DNA of 30,543 bases from NCBI GenBank assembly GCA_947626215.1, contig CANQRJ010000002.1, positions 1 through 30,543 on the forward strand. The letters are read 5' to 3'. Shown one piece after another: positions 8,046 to 16,697 of the stretch (positions within the stretch are counted from its first letter, which is position 1; each line of letters begins with the position of its first letter). The DNA comes from an uncultured Bacilli bacterium (GTDB lineage: Bacteria > Bacillota_I > Bacilli_A > RF39 > UBA660). Below the pieces are notes generated by a model. That model made no database searches. It saw only the letters and a program-made list of their open reading frames with translations, and was not told where the DNA came from. Made by a program: the position numbers and the translations under genes.

Positions 8046-8772
8046 AATTGAATCGTTACAAAATGAAAAAGTAAAAAATTGGTTGAAATTAAAAGACAAA
8101 AAATACCGTGATCTTGAAAATTTATTTTTGATAGAAGGAGAACATCTACTAGAAGAAGGATTAAAACATCATGTCGTCAAAGAAATTATAACAAGTGAAG
8201 AAAAAGAATACGATTTAAAAACTTACTGGGTGAGCAAGTCCATAATAAAAAAATTAAGTAATCAAGAAACACCACCTGTAGTCCTTGCCGTTTGTGAAAA
8301 ATTAAAAGAAAAAGAAATCAAAGGAAACGTTTTAGCGTTAGATAACATTCAAGATCCAGGAAATTTAGGAACCATCTTAAGAAGTTCTCTTGCTTTTCAA
8401 AATGAAAATATTTTACTGGGAAACAACTGTGTAGATTTATATAATCCTAAAGTAATTCGGAGTACCGAAGGCATGTTTTTTGATCTCAATATACTAAGAA
8501 AACCCTTAGTAGAAGAAATTAAAAAATTAAAAGAACAAGGCTACACTATTTTAGGAACGGATGTAAATCAAGGTGTAGATATTCGTTGTCAAAAAATAAA
8601 GGCACCTATATGCTTAGTAATTGGAAATGAAGGAAAGGGATTAAGCGAGGAAGTAAGAGATTTATGTGAAGAATTTTGTTATATTCCAATGGACTCGAAA
8701 GCAGAATCGTTAAATGCAAGCGTGTCGGCATCCATTCTTTTATATGAAATTAATAGGTGGAACCATGAATAA
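8038..8772 (+). CDS. TrmH/SpoU-family RNA 2'-O-methyltransferase
   Basis: 244 residues. An N-terminal substrate-binding domain (about 1-90, with FLIEGEHLLEEGL near 30-42) precedes the SPOUT knot domain. SpoU motif 1 is NIQDPGNLGTILRSS (103-117, Arg115), motif 2 is VIGNEGKGLSEEV near 200, and motif 3 is SLNASVSASILLYE (224-237). The enzyme methylates a ribose 2'-OH in rRNA or tRNA using SAM; the target is not readable. RlmB or an YsgA-like paralogue is possible. It overlaps the metallopeptidase gene by 8 bases and rimM by 8, so all three are probably coupled. Confidence 0.9.
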   Translation: MIKIESLQNEKVKNWLKLKDKKYRDLENLFLIEGEHLLEEGLKHHVVKEIITSEEKEYDLKTYWVSKSIIKKLSNQETPPVVLAVCEKLKEKEIKGNVLALDNIQDPGNLGTILRSSLAFQNENILLGNNCVDLYNPKVIRSTEGMFFDLNILRKPLVEEIKKLKEQGYTILGTDVNQGVDIRCQKIKAPICLVIGNEGKGLSEEVRDLCEEFCYIPMDSKAESLNASVSASILLYEINRWNHE

Positions 8773-9247
8773 AATTTATTTTGGGTATATTACCATGACT
8801 CATGGATTAAAAGGAGAACTAAAACTTTACACAGATTTTTCTTTAAAAGAAAAAGTTTTAAAAAAAGATTTTCCAATTTATATTTCTGATGAATCTCATG
8901 TACTTTCTAGTGTAAGATCTCATAAAGATTATTATTTAATAACGATAGATGGACTGAATGATATTAATTTAGTTGAAAAATTTCGACATTCTAAAATTTT
9001 TATTGACGAAAAAGATTTAAACTTAAAGGATGAAGTTCTTTTAGAAAATATCATCGATTATCTTGTAATGGAAAAAGAAGAAACACTTGGAAAAATAGAA
9101 GGATTTTTGTATAATAAAGGTGGTATCTTACTTAGTGTGAAAGGAAGTAAGAAATTTTATATACCATATCAAGATGAATTTATCGAAAATATTGATCAAG
9201 AAAACAAATGTGTTATGGTAAAAAATGTTCGGGGGTATCTCATATGA
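8765..9247 (+). CDS. rimM: Ribosome maturation factor RimM
   Basis: 160 residues from ATG 8765. A start 51 bases earlier is in frame but lies inside the methyltransferase gene and lacks the conserved N-terminus; TAGGTGG precedes 8765. The N-terminal domain begins IYFGYITMTHGLKGELKLYTD, matching the RimM G-x-x-x-x-x-HGLKGE pattern. The C-terminal half (from about 95, GKIEGFLYNKGGILLSV and YIPYQDEFIENID) is the PRC-barrel. RimM binds S19 and helps mature the 30S head. It overlaps trmD by ATGA. The usual flanking genes rpsP and rplS are missing here. Confidence 0.94.
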   Translation: MNKIYFGYITMTHGLKGELKLYTDFSLKEKVLKKDFPIYISDESHVLSSVRSHKDYYLITIDGLNDINLVEKFRHSKIFIDEKDLNLKDEVLLENIIDYLVMEKEETLGKIEGFLYNKGGILLSVKGSKKFYIPYQDEFIENIDQENKCVMVKNVRGYLI

Positions 9248-9903
9248 AAATAGACATTTTAACCCTTTTTCCAAAAATGTTTGATGGTTTTTTACAAGAA
9301 TCAATTATTAAAAGAGCCATCGAAAAAGGTTTAGTTGAAATTCGGATTATTGATTTTCGCACATTCTCAAAACTAAACAACCATCAAGTGGATGATACTC
9401 CATTTGGTGGAGGTGGGGGCATGGTCTTACGGTGTGAACCTTTAGTAGACGCGATTGAAAGTGTGAAAACGAAAGATAGCAAAGTTTTATTAATGTGTCC
9501 TCAAGGGGTTTCTTATCATGAAAATCATGCCAAAGAACTATCAAAATCCAAACATCTTATTTTAGTATGTGGTCATTATGAAGGATTTGATGAAAGAATA
9601 AGAGATTATGTGGATGAAGAAATATCCATAGGCGATTATGTTTTAACTGGAGGAGAACTTCCTTCGATGGTGGTTGCAGATTCCATTATAAGACTGATTC
9701 CAGGAGTCATTAAAGAAGAAAGTTATAAAAATGATTCGTTTATGGATGGATTACTTGATTATCCAACCTATACGAAACCAGCTAATTTTAGAGGAAAAAA
9801 AGTTCCAGAAGTCTTATTAAGTGGAGATCACCAAAAAATTCATGAATGGCGTGAAAAAGCAAGAATTGAAAATACCCAAAAAAGAAGAAAAGATTTGTTG
9901 TAA
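9244..9903 (+). CDS. trmD: tRNA (guanine-37 N1)-methyltransferase TrmD
   Basis: 219 residues from ATG 9244; the upstream in-frame ATG at 9208 lies within rimM. TrmD methylates G37 next to the anticodon and prevents frameshifting. Family signatures are all visible: MKIDILTLFPKMFDGF at the N-terminus, DDTPFGGGGGMVLRCEPL (about 49-66), CGHYEGFDERI in the trefoil knot, SIGDYVLTGGELP, and SIIRLIPGV. The C-terminal domain is short relative to the usual 240 or so residues but keeps YTKPANFRGKKVPEVLLSGDH and IHEWR. rimM-trmD is a conserved pair. Confidence 0.97.
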   Translation: MKIDILTLFPKMFDGFLQESIIKRAIEKGLVEIRIIDFRTFSKLNNHQVDDTPFGGGGGMVLRCEPLVDAIESVKTKDSKVLLMCPQGVSYHENHAKELSKSKHLILVCGHYEGFDERIRDYVDEEISIGDYVLTGGELPSMVVADSIIRLIPGVIKEESYKNDSFMDGLLDYPTYTKPANFRGKKVPEVLLSGDHQKIHEWREKARIENTQKRRKDLL

Positions 9904-9917
9904 GGGAGGGTTCGTCG

Positions 9918-10385
9918 ATGACATCCTATAAAATTCAAAAAGACGATAAAGTAAAAAAATTAGGGAAAAAGTCACTTAAAGTAGAGGGACTTCTTATGAA
10001 TCCTAAATTGAAAAATCATAATACTTTTGTGGATGTAAAAGAAATTATTATTGTAAATCCAAATTTAAAAGAAAAAGTTTTAATCATGCAATTCCATATT
10101 GCGTTTCGTAGACTTTTACGTCTTATTATGAGTTTAAGTGAAGAGGATGCCACCGATGGAGATATCAAACTTGCCTTTAATGAAGTTGAAAAAATGAAAA
10201 GAGTTTTAAAAGAAAAATATGAACACCAAATCGATATGGAAGAATATCATAGAATGTGGAAGAAAGCTTGTCTATTAGAAAGTGATTTAAAACAAATTGT
10301 GATTCAGAAAACCAAAGAAGAACAACTGTATTTTAGGCAAATGATGGAACAAAATGTTGAAGAAGAAAGGGGAAGAGGACGATGA
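9918..10385 (+). CDS. Unknown small protein between trmD and a HAD phosphatase
   Basis: 155 residues, no signal or membrane segment. I do not recognise it. The N-terminal third is basic (KKLGKKSLKVEG), the middle is predicted helical (MQFHIAFRRLLRLIMSL, then an acidic stretch SEEDATDGD), and the rest is charged helix ending in a Glu/Arg tail (EEERGRGR). GGGAGG lies 8 bases before the ATG, a strong ribosome site. It overlaps the following HAD gene by ATGA and follows trmD by 14 bases, so it belongs to this operon. Function unknown. Confidence 0.7.
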   Translation: MTSYKIQKDDKVKKLGKKSLKVEGLLMNPKLKNHNTFVDVKEIIIVNPNLKEKVLIMQFHIAFRRLLRLIMSLSEEDATDGDIKLAFNEVEKMKRVLKEKYEHQIDMEEYHRMWKKACLLESDLKQIVIQKTKEEQLYFRQMMEQNVEEERGRGR

Positions 10386-10948
10386 AAGTTTTTGACTTTG
10401 ATAATACTTTATATAAAGGAGAAAGTACTTTTGATTTTGCTATGTATGTAATCAAAAGAAAGAAATCACTTTTAAAATATACACCTACCGTTTTAAAATT
10501 ATTATATAAATATAAAGTTTGTAAAATGGATATTGATACTTTTACGAAAAATCTAGAAAAAAACGCGAAACCTTTTTTAGAAAATCAAGAATTGATTCAA
10601 GATTTAGTGAGTGAATTTTGGGAAGAAAACATTGGAAAGTTATATCCTAAAATGTTAAATAAAATTGAAAAAGAAGATGTGGTTATTACAACAAGTCCAA
10701 GATTTTTAATCGAAGGCATTCGAGATGTGTTAAATACCAATCACGTCTTAACAACTGAGATTGATCTTGAAAATGGAAAAATTGATTACTTAAATTTTAA
10801 AGAAAACAAAGTAAAAAGTTTTTATAAATATTATGGAAAAAAGAAAGTAGAAGAATTATATACTGACTCTTATAATGATAAACCTTTAATGGAAATATCA
10901 GAAAGTGTCTATTTAGTGAAAAATGGAATACCTAAAAAAATAAAATAG
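10382..10948 (+). CDS. HAD-superfamily (subfamily IB) phosphatase
   Basis: 188 residues. Motif I is FDFDNTLY with nucleophile D5 and acid/base D7. Motif II is TTSPR (Thr/Ser at 103-105). A lysine at 143 or 145 fits motif III, and motif IV is TDSYNDKPLM with D162 and D166. The helical cap at about 15-85 fits the SerB-like IB subfamily. It is probably a small-molecule or lipid-phosphate phosphatase; the substrate cannot be read from the sequence. The start overlaps the upstream stop, and priA follows after 13 bases with AAGGGG as ribosome site. Confidence 0.85.
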   Translation: MKVFDFDNTLYKGESTFDFAMYVIKRKKSLLKYTPTVLKLLYKYKVCKMDIDTFTKNLEKNAKPFLENQELIQDLVSEFWEENIGKLYPKMLNKIEKEDVVITTSPRFLIEGIRDVLNTNHVLTTEIDLENGKIDYLNFKENKVKSFYKYYGKKKVEELYTDSYNDKPLMEISESVYLVKNGIPKKIK

Positions 10949-10961
10949 GAAGGGGATTTTT

Positions 10962-13124
10962 ATGTATGTAGAAGTTTTAGTAGAAATAAAAAATAAGCAT
11001 TTGGATCGAACTTTTACATATTCCGTTCCAAAAGAATTAGAAAGTGAAGTGGATTTAGGAAAAAGAGTTTCTGTTCCTTTTGGAAAACAAAGTTTAGAAG
11101 GGTATCTCATGGGTATTGTAAAAAAACCCGATTTTGAAACGAAAGAAATTGAAAGCATTTTAGATGAAGAACCTGTTTTAAATAAAGAAATGATGGAATT
11201 AGGAAATTCCGTAAAAGATATGACACTAAGTAGTTTGTCTTCTTGTTATGCGGCTATGCTACCTAAAGCTCTAAAAGCAAGTAAAAAAATTCAAATGAAG
11301 AAAAAAATGGTCAGTTTTTTAAAACTGTGTTTTCCTATAGAAGAAATTGAGTCACTTTGTACGGAAACTCAAAAGAAAATTTTACATTTGTTTGAATCTA
11401 AAGATATTGTTTATAAAAAAGAGGCAAATAAAGTAAGTGCATCGGCTCTTAAAACGATGTTAAAAAAAGGGTGGTTAGAAGAATTAGAAAGTGAAATTTA
11501 TCGTTATCAAAAAGGTGAAGTTGAAAAAAAAGAAAGAAAAAAATTATTTAAAGAACAACAAATTGCCTATGAAACGATTCAAAAATCTTTAAATCAAAGT
11601 GGTACTTTTTTACTTCATGGAGTCACAGGATCTGGAAAAACGGAAATTTATTTAGAATTGATTTCCGATGTGATAAAACTTCATAAAACGGCTTTGGTTT
11701 TGGTGCCTGAGATTAGCCTTACACCTCAACTAGTTCATCGGTTTTCAGAATGTTTTGACCGAATAGCCGTTCTTCATTCTAAGTTAAGTGATGGAGAACG
11801 TTACGATGAATGGCGTAAAATCATACGAAAAGAAGTAGATATAGTCATCGGTGCTAGAAGTGCCATTTTTGCTCCTTTAGAAAATTTAGGAATTATTATT
11901 TTAGATGAAGAACATTCGGAATCTTATAAACAAGAAAGTACTCCCAAATATCATGCAAGAGAAATTGCCAAAATAAGAAGTGCCACTCATCATTGTCCTT
12001 TAGTACTCGGAAGTGCAACGCCTACCTTAGAATCTATGGCAAGAGCCCAAAAAAAAGTTTATACTTATGTGCCATTAACCAAAAGGGCTTTAGATTTAGA
12101 AATGCCCGAAGTAACACTTGTCGATATGGAAGAAGAAATTAAAGCAAGACATCCTATTTTAAGTCGAGAATTAGAATGTAAAATTATTGAAAAATTAAAT
12201 AAAAAAGAACAAATTTTATTATTATTAAATAGAAGGGGACATTCGACCACGATTACTTGTTCCAACTGTGGTTTTACTTATCGGTGCCCTTACTGTGATA
12301 TTACCCTTACTTATCACAAAAGTTCTAATCAACTTCGTTGTCATTACTGTGGGTATACAATTTATAAAAGTGATACTTGTCCGAAATGTAAGGAAGAAAG
12401 TTTAAATTTTTATGGACTTGGAACCGAAAAATTAGAAGATTATTTAGAAGAAGTGTTTCCAACGGCAAAAGTGATTCGAATGGATAAAGATAGTACTACA
12501 TCGAAAGGTGCTTATGAAAAAATTATTGAAGAATTTGAAGAAAAAAAATATGATATTTTGCTTGGCACTCAAATGATTAGTAAAGGTCTTGATTTTGAAA
12601 ACGTAAGTTTAGTAGGAATTTTAAATGCCGACCAAACGTTAAATATTCCAGATTACCGAAGTAATGAAAGAACTTTTGATTTATTATGCCAAGCGAGTGG
12701 TAGAAGTGGCAGAAATAAGAAAAAGGGAGAAGTTATCATTCAAACATTTATGAAAGATTCCTATATCTTACAATGTGTAAAAAATCATAATTATATCAAT
12801 TTTTATAAATATGAAATGAATATTCGGAAAACTCTCAAATACCCTCCTTTTTATTATTTAGTCACGGTTACTATTAAAAGTAAAAACTATGAAAATGCGT
12901 CTAAAGAATCTCAAAAAGTGAAAAATTTTTTGACTCATCATATAGAACCCTCTAGTATCCTCCTCGGCCCTACAACGGCCAACATGTTTTTAGTGAATCA
13001 AGTTTATCATTTTGAAATCAATATTAAATATCGGTTTGATAATCAATTAAAAAATGCTTTAAAAGAATTAGATGAGATTTACTTATCGAATACGCTTGTA
13101 AGCATAGATATTGACTTTCATTAA
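10962..13124 (+). CDS. priA: Primosomal replication restart helicase PriA
   Basis: 720 residues. The N-terminal 3'-DNA-binding domain begins VEVLVEIKNKHLDRTFTYSV. Walker A is G220-VTGSGKT227, Walker B is D315-E-E-H318, and GSATPTLES is the third helicase motif. Eight zinc-binding cysteines lie at 433, 436, 442, 445, 460, 463, 473 and 476, the full PriA set. GTQMISKGLDF and the C-terminal QASGRSGR close the helicase core. PriA reloads the replisome at stalled forks. In Bacillus priA is followed by def, fmt and rsmB; here two unknown genes stand between priA and fmt. Confidence 0.97.
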   Translation: MYVEVLVEIKNKHLDRTFTYSVPKELESEVDLGKRVSVPFGKQSLEGYLMGIVKKPDFETKEIESILDEEPVLNKEMMELGNSVKDMTLSSLSSCYAAMLPKALKASKKIQMKKKMVSFLKLCFPIEEIESLCTETQKKILHLFESKDIVYKKEANKVSASALKTMLKKGWLEELESEIYRYQKGEVEKKERKKLFKEQQIAYETIQKSLNQSGTFLLHGVTGSGKTEIYLELISDVIKLHKTALVLVPEISLTPQLVHRFSECFDRIAVLHSKLSDGERYDEWRKIIRKEVDIVIGARSAIFAPLENLGIIILDEEHSESYKQESTPKYHAREIAKIRSATHHCPLVLGSATPTLESMARAQKKVYTYVPLTKRALDLEMPEVTLVDMEEEIKARHPILSRELECKIIEKLNKKEQILLLLNRRGHSTTITCSNCGFTYRCPYCDITLTYHKSSNQLRCHYCGYTIYKSDTCPKCKEESLNFYGLGTEKLEDYLEEVFPTAKVIRMDKDSTTSKGAYEKIIEEFEEKKYDILLGTQMISKGLDFENVSLVGILNADQTLNIPDYRSNERTFDLLCQASGRSGRNKKKGEVIIQTFMKDSYILQCVKNHNYINFYKYEMNIRKTLKYPPFYYLVTVTIKSKNYENASKESQKVKNFLTHHIEPSSILLGPTTANMFLVNQVYHFEINIKYRFDNQLKNALKELDEIYLSNTLVSIDIDFH

Positions 13125-13139
13125 AAATATTTTTATAAT
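13111..13139 (+). promoter_or_regulatory. Promoter for the 13179-16665 gene run
   Basis: -35 TTGACT (13111-13116, inside the last priA codons), 17-bp spacer, -10 TATAAT (13134-13139). It suggests that the two unknown genes, fmt and rlmN can be transcribed without priA. Confidence 0.7.
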
Positions 13140-13178
13140 AAAGACTCGAAAATATAAACGAAGAAAGGAAAATGTTTT

Positions 13179-14024
13179 ATGGAAGAAATATTAAAAAAAA
13201 TAAAAGAATGGAATAAGGAAAAAGAAAGTGTTATTAAATCTTTCGATCAAGAAATTGCAAATGTTCGTTCAAAAATATATGAAAAAAATTCTTTTGTTCC
13301 TATTTTTTTGAAGGAAATCATGTTAAAACCAAAAATCAAAATGTTACAAAGAAATCGTACCAAACAAATGAATAGTATGATTTATCATATGACGAATATT
13401 CGTGACATAAAGTCTTATTTAGAAACTTGTCAAAATGTGATTTTTAATAAAGAGGATTATGTTTGTATTTTAAAAAGTAATCTATTAGTAAAAAAATTAG
13501 AAAACGATTTACAATGGGTGAAAGAAAAAGAACAACTCGATGTGAAAGACGCGAGAAAAGTGAATTCTGTTTTGGAAAGCTTTAGTAAAGAAGTTCAACC
13601 TTACATGCGATTCGTTTACTATGTATCTAGTGAAGTAGATCATCTTACAGTAAACCCTGAGTATCTTACAAATGAGCATCTTACCCTTATTTCATCTTAT
13701 CAAAATTATGGAGATATTTTAAGAGATGTTTTAAAAATGCCGGGTTATAATTATGATACCTATTTCTTTTTAGTAGAAATTCTCTATACATTTAAAAATT
13801 ATCATTTTGAAAAAGAAAGAGATCATGAATTACAAGAAAATCCAGAGTATTTAATTAAAAGAGACCCATTAAATGTGATTTTATTTAATAATAAAGATTT
13901 AAGAAAAATAAAAGAAAAGTTACTCCAAGAATTAGATAAAAGTGAATCTTTAGAAGAAATTAGATTAAATTCGGAAACACTTGAAGTCATTTCTCAATGT
14001 ATATTGAGTAGGAGGTTAAAATGA
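13179..14024 (+). CDS. Unknown cytoplasmic helical protein
   Basis: 281 residues, no signal peptide or membrane span. GAAAGGA lies 9 bases before the ATG. The first about 60 residues are strongly charged helix (EEILKKIKEWNKEKESVIKS) with a hydrophobic break (FVPIFLKEIMLKP). The middle is helical with VKEKEQLDVKDARKVN. The C-terminal part has PGYNYDTYFFLVEILYTF and a final charged helix. I recognise no family. It overlaps the next, secreted gene by ATGA, so the two are likely expressed together and may act across the membrane as a pair, though that is only inference. Confidence 0.65.
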   Translation: MEEILKKIKEWNKEKESVIKSFDQEIANVRSKIYEKNSFVPIFLKEIMLKPKIKMLQRNRTKQMNSMIYHMTNIRDIKSYLETCQNVIFNKEDYVCILKSNLLVKKLENDLQWVKEKEQLDVKDARKVNSVLESFSKEVQPYMRFVYYVSSEVDHLTVNPEYLTNEHLTLISSYQNYGDILRDVLKMPGYNYDTYFFLVEILYTFKNYHFEKERDHELQENPEYLIKRDPLNVILFNNKDLRKIKEKLLQELDKSESLEEIRLNSETLEVISQCILSRRLK

Positions 14025-14692
14025 ATCGAAAAAAAATTCTTTATTTAATGAAAGTTTCTTGTCTTGCCTCTTCTTTACTTATAAATCCTATAAAAGTGGA
14101 AGGAAAAGAAAAAGAAAACTTAGATGCTTGGTCTAAAGCAAAATATTATGGTGAAAAACTCTATGATTGGTGTGTCAAAGTCGATGATTATGTAAATGAA
14201 CATGTAGTAGACCCGATTGGAGAAAAAGCAAGTGAAGTAGAAATGTTTAAGAAGGATTCTTTATGGCTTATTACGAATGAGCCCAGTATCGATCCATCTT
14301 TAGGTCGTCATTATTTTTTCATCGATAAAAATACACCAAGTATTAAAAAAAGAACATTCTATAATGAGCCAAATGGATTACCTACTAAAAAAGAAGGACG
14401 TTACGAAGAAGAAAAAGAAATGTATGTGTCTTTAAATGACATTGATGAAGTATTTTTAATGAAAACAACTTTGGATCATGAAACAAATACATTTACAAAA
14501 AACTATGTCGATTTGGATTCTAAAAATTTATATGATGAAAATGCTACGGCTAAGTATGGGCGATTTGTCCATATAGAAGATATGGTTCCAGAAAGTATGA
14601 TCAAAGAAAAATATTCAAAAGAAGATTTAACTCAGATTGTGAATTTTTTAGAACAGAAACTTTCACAAAATTTAAAGTTAGAAAAGAAATAA
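14021..14692 (+). CDS. Unknown exported protein
   Basis: 223 residues with an apparent signal peptide: basic MNRKK, then a hydrophobic stretch to about residue 25 (VSCLASSLLINPI). There is no clean lipobox, so either signal peptidase I cleavage or membrane retention is possible. The mature part is hydrophilic: helical KAKYYGEKLYDWCVKVDDYVNEHV, then a beta-rich stretch with SLWLITNEPSIDPSLGRHYFF, and an acidic C-terminal half. I recognise no domain. It is coupled to the preceding gene by a 4-base overlap and lies 9 bases before fmt. Confidence 0.65.
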   Translation: MNRKKILYLMKVSCLASSLLINPIKVEGKEKENLDAWSKAKYYGEKLYDWCVKVDDYVNEHVVDPIGEKASEVEMFKKDSLWLITNEPSIDPSLGRHYFFIDKNTPSIKKRTFYNEPNGLPTKKEGRYEEEKEMYVSLNDIDEVFLMKTTLDHETNTFTKNYVDLDSKNLYDENATAKYGRFVHIEDMVPESMIKEKYSKEDLTQIVNFLEQKLSQNLKLEKK

Positions 14693-14701
14693 GAGGTTTA
14701 T

Positions 14702-15652
14702 ATGAAAGATACTAGAATTGTTTTTATGGGAACTCCAGAGTTTTCAGTTCCTGTTTTAGAAGAATTAATTAAATCATATCAGGTCGTTCTTGTGGTCACT
14801 CAACAAGATAAACCAGTGGGAAGAAAACAAATTTTGACACCAAGTCCTGTAAAAGAAGTGGCTTTAAAACATCATATCAAAGTATTCACGCCTGAAAAAA
14901 TTAAAAATGATTATCAAGAAATTGAACTTGCAAAACCTGATTTAATTATCACTTGTGCTTATGGTCAAATTATTCCAGAAAATGTTTTAAAGATTCCTAA
15001 AATTGGCTCTTTTAACGTTCATGCATCTTTACTTCCTAAATATCGTGGAGGTTCTCCGATTCATAAAGCCATTATAAATGGAGAAGAAAAAACAGGAGTA
15101 ACCATTATGTATATGGATAAAGGAATGGATACAGGAGACATCATTTCCAAAGTAGAGTGTCCAATTCTTGAAAGCGACAACGTCGGCTCTTTGCATGATA
15201 AATTATCTATTTTAGGAAAAGATTTATTAATGGAAACTCTTCCAAGTATTATTACTAAAACGAATCCAAGAATTCCTCAAAATGAAGAAGAAGTCACATT
15301 TGCCTATAATATAAAAAGAGAAGAGGAACGAATTGATTTTTCAAAAACAGGAAAAGAGATTGTAAATTTTATTCGAGGGTTAAATCCTTGGCCTACGGCG
15401 AACATGCTTGTAAATGGGGAAGAGTTTAAAGTTTTAGAGTCTTATTTTGTTCCAAAAGAGAATCATATTTTTGAAAAAGTAGTAGATATAAAGAAAGACG
15501 CGATTGGAATAGGGGTTTCGGATGGAATTCTATATATCACGAAAATCAAACCTTTTGGTAAGAAAGCACTTGATGTGAAGTCTTATCTAAATGGAGTTCA
15601 AAAAGAATCTGTAATGAATTGGAAAATCAATGAATCGAATGGTGTATCATGA
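14702..15652 (+). CDS. fmt: Methionyl-tRNA formyltransferase
   Basis: 316 residues, normal length. Fmt formylates initiator Met-tRNA using 10-formyl-THF. The N-terminal Rossmann domain starts RIVFMGTPEFSVPVLEEL. The catalytic triad of the family is present at N105, H107 (FNVHASLLPKYRGGSP) and D143 (GMDTGD). NPWPTA near residue 235 begins the C-terminal tRNA-binding domain. AGAGG precedes the ATG. It overlaps rlmN by ATGA. The peptide deformylase gene that often accompanies fmt is not here. Confidence 0.97.
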   Translation: MKDTRIVFMGTPEFSVPVLEELIKSYQVVLVVTQQDKPVGRKQILTPSPVKEVALKHHIKVFTPEKIKNDYQEIELAKPDLIITCAYGQIIPENVLKIPKIGSFNVHASLLPKYRGGSPIHKAIINGEEKTGVTIMYMDKGMDTGDIISKVECPILESDNVGSLHDKLSILGKDLLMETLPSIITKTNPRIPQNEEEVTFAYNIKREEERIDFSKTGKEIVNFIRGLNPWPTANMLVNGEEFKVLESYFVPKENHIFEKVVDIKKDAIGIGVSDGILYITKIKPFGKKALDVKSYLNGVQKESVMNWKINESNGVS

Positions 15653-16665
15653 ATTTATATGGAATCAAAAAAGTAGATTTAGAAATTTTTTTTGAAAGTA
15701 TTGGAGAGAAAAAATTTAAAGCCACTCAAGTTTATGAATGGCTTTATCAGAAAAAAGTAAAAGATATAGATCAAATGACGAATTTAAAAAAAGAAGTAAG
15801 AGAAAAATTAAAAGACTCTTTTTCTTTAGAGATTTCTAAAATTATTCAAAGACAAATCGATGTGGATGTCGAAAAATATTTATTTGAATTAGAAGATCAT
15901 GAAAAAATTGAAGCCGTTTTAATGCGTCATTCTTATGGTTTAAGTGTCTGCGTTTCTAGTCAAGTTGGATGCAATATGGGATGTGCTTTTTGTGAATCAG
16001 GAAGACGTAAAAAAGTAAGAAATTTAGAAACTTATGAATTAGTAGGTCAAATTCTTGCAATTGAAGAAATTATAAATGAAAGAATTTCCTCCGTTGTCAT
16101 TATGGGAATCGGGGAGCCTTTTGATAATTTTGAACATGTTATGGATTTTATAACGATTATCAATGACTCTAAAGGGTTACAAATTGGTTCTAGGCATATC
16201 ACTGTATCGACTTGTGGTATTGTTCCTAAAATAAAGGAATTTGCATCCTTTCCTTTACAAGTCAATTTAGCTTTGTCTTTGCATGCACCACGTGATGAAC
16301 TAAGAAGTAAGCTCATGCCTATTAATCATAGATATCCTATCAAAGAAGTGATGGACGCGATAAAAGAATACATTGAAAAAACAAACCGTCGGGTGACGAT
16401 TGAATACATTCTTTTAAAAAATGTTAATGATACAAAAGAATGTGCTTTAGAGTTAGTTCATTTAATTAAAGGTATGAATGTGTATGTGAATTTGATTCCT
16501 TATAATGAAACAAACCATATAGAGTTTAAAAAAAGTGATTCATCTACTGTTAGTGAGTTTTATGATGTATTACAAAAAAATCATGTCAATGTCACTATAA
16601 GAAGAGAATTTGGAAGTAAAATTTCGGCCGCTTGTGGTCAACTTCGTAGTGAAAAAATGCTATAA
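15649..16665 (+). CDS. rlmN: RlmN-type radical SAM methyltransferase (23S A2503/tRNA A37)
   Basis: 338 residues. The radical SAM cluster motif is C108-x3-C112-x2-C115 within SSQVGCNMGCAFC, and the mono-methylated resolving cysteine is C329 in AACGQL. MGIGEPFDNFEHV and RHITVSTCGIVP are family motifs. It adds C2-methyl to A2503 of 23S rRNA and A37 of some tRNAs. The loop after the cluster (ESGRRKKVRNLETYEL) departs from the usual ASTxGGLxRNLTxxEI, so it is a divergent RlmN; the Cfr resistance branch cannot be excluded by eye, but the fmt neighbour argues for housekeeping RlmN. Confidence 0.9.
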   Translation: MNLYGIKKVDLEIFFESIGEKKFKATQVYEWLYQKKVKDIDQMTNLKKEVREKLKDSFSLEISKIIQRQIDVDVEKYLFELEDHEKIEAVLMRHSYGLSVCVSSQVGCNMGCAFCESGRRKKVRNLETYELVGQILAIEEIINERISSVVIMGIGEPFDNFEHVMDFITIINDSKGLQIGSRHITVSTCGIVPKIKEFASFPLQVNLALSLHAPRDELRSKLMPINHRYPIKEVMDAIKEYIEKTNRRVTIEYILLKNVNDTKECALELVHLIKGMNVYVNLIPYNETNHIEFKKSDSSTVSEFYDVLQKNHVNVTIRREFGSKISAACGQLRSEKML

Positions 16666-16666
16666 G

Positions 16667-16697
16667 AAAACTGATAAAAAATTTTTATCAGTTTTTT
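16667..16697. terminator. Bidirectional terminator between rlmN and lexA
   Basis: AAAACTGATAAAAA (16667-16680) pairs with TTTTTATCAGTTTT (16682-16695), A-rich before and T-rich after, so it works in both directions for the convergent genes rlmN and lexA. The innermost A-T pairs must open to make the loop. Confidence 0.88.

Noticed and set aside
8714..8764. Upstream start for rimM
   Set aside because: It reads the methyltransferase gene in another frame and lacks RimM similarity; ATG 8765 has the ribosome site.
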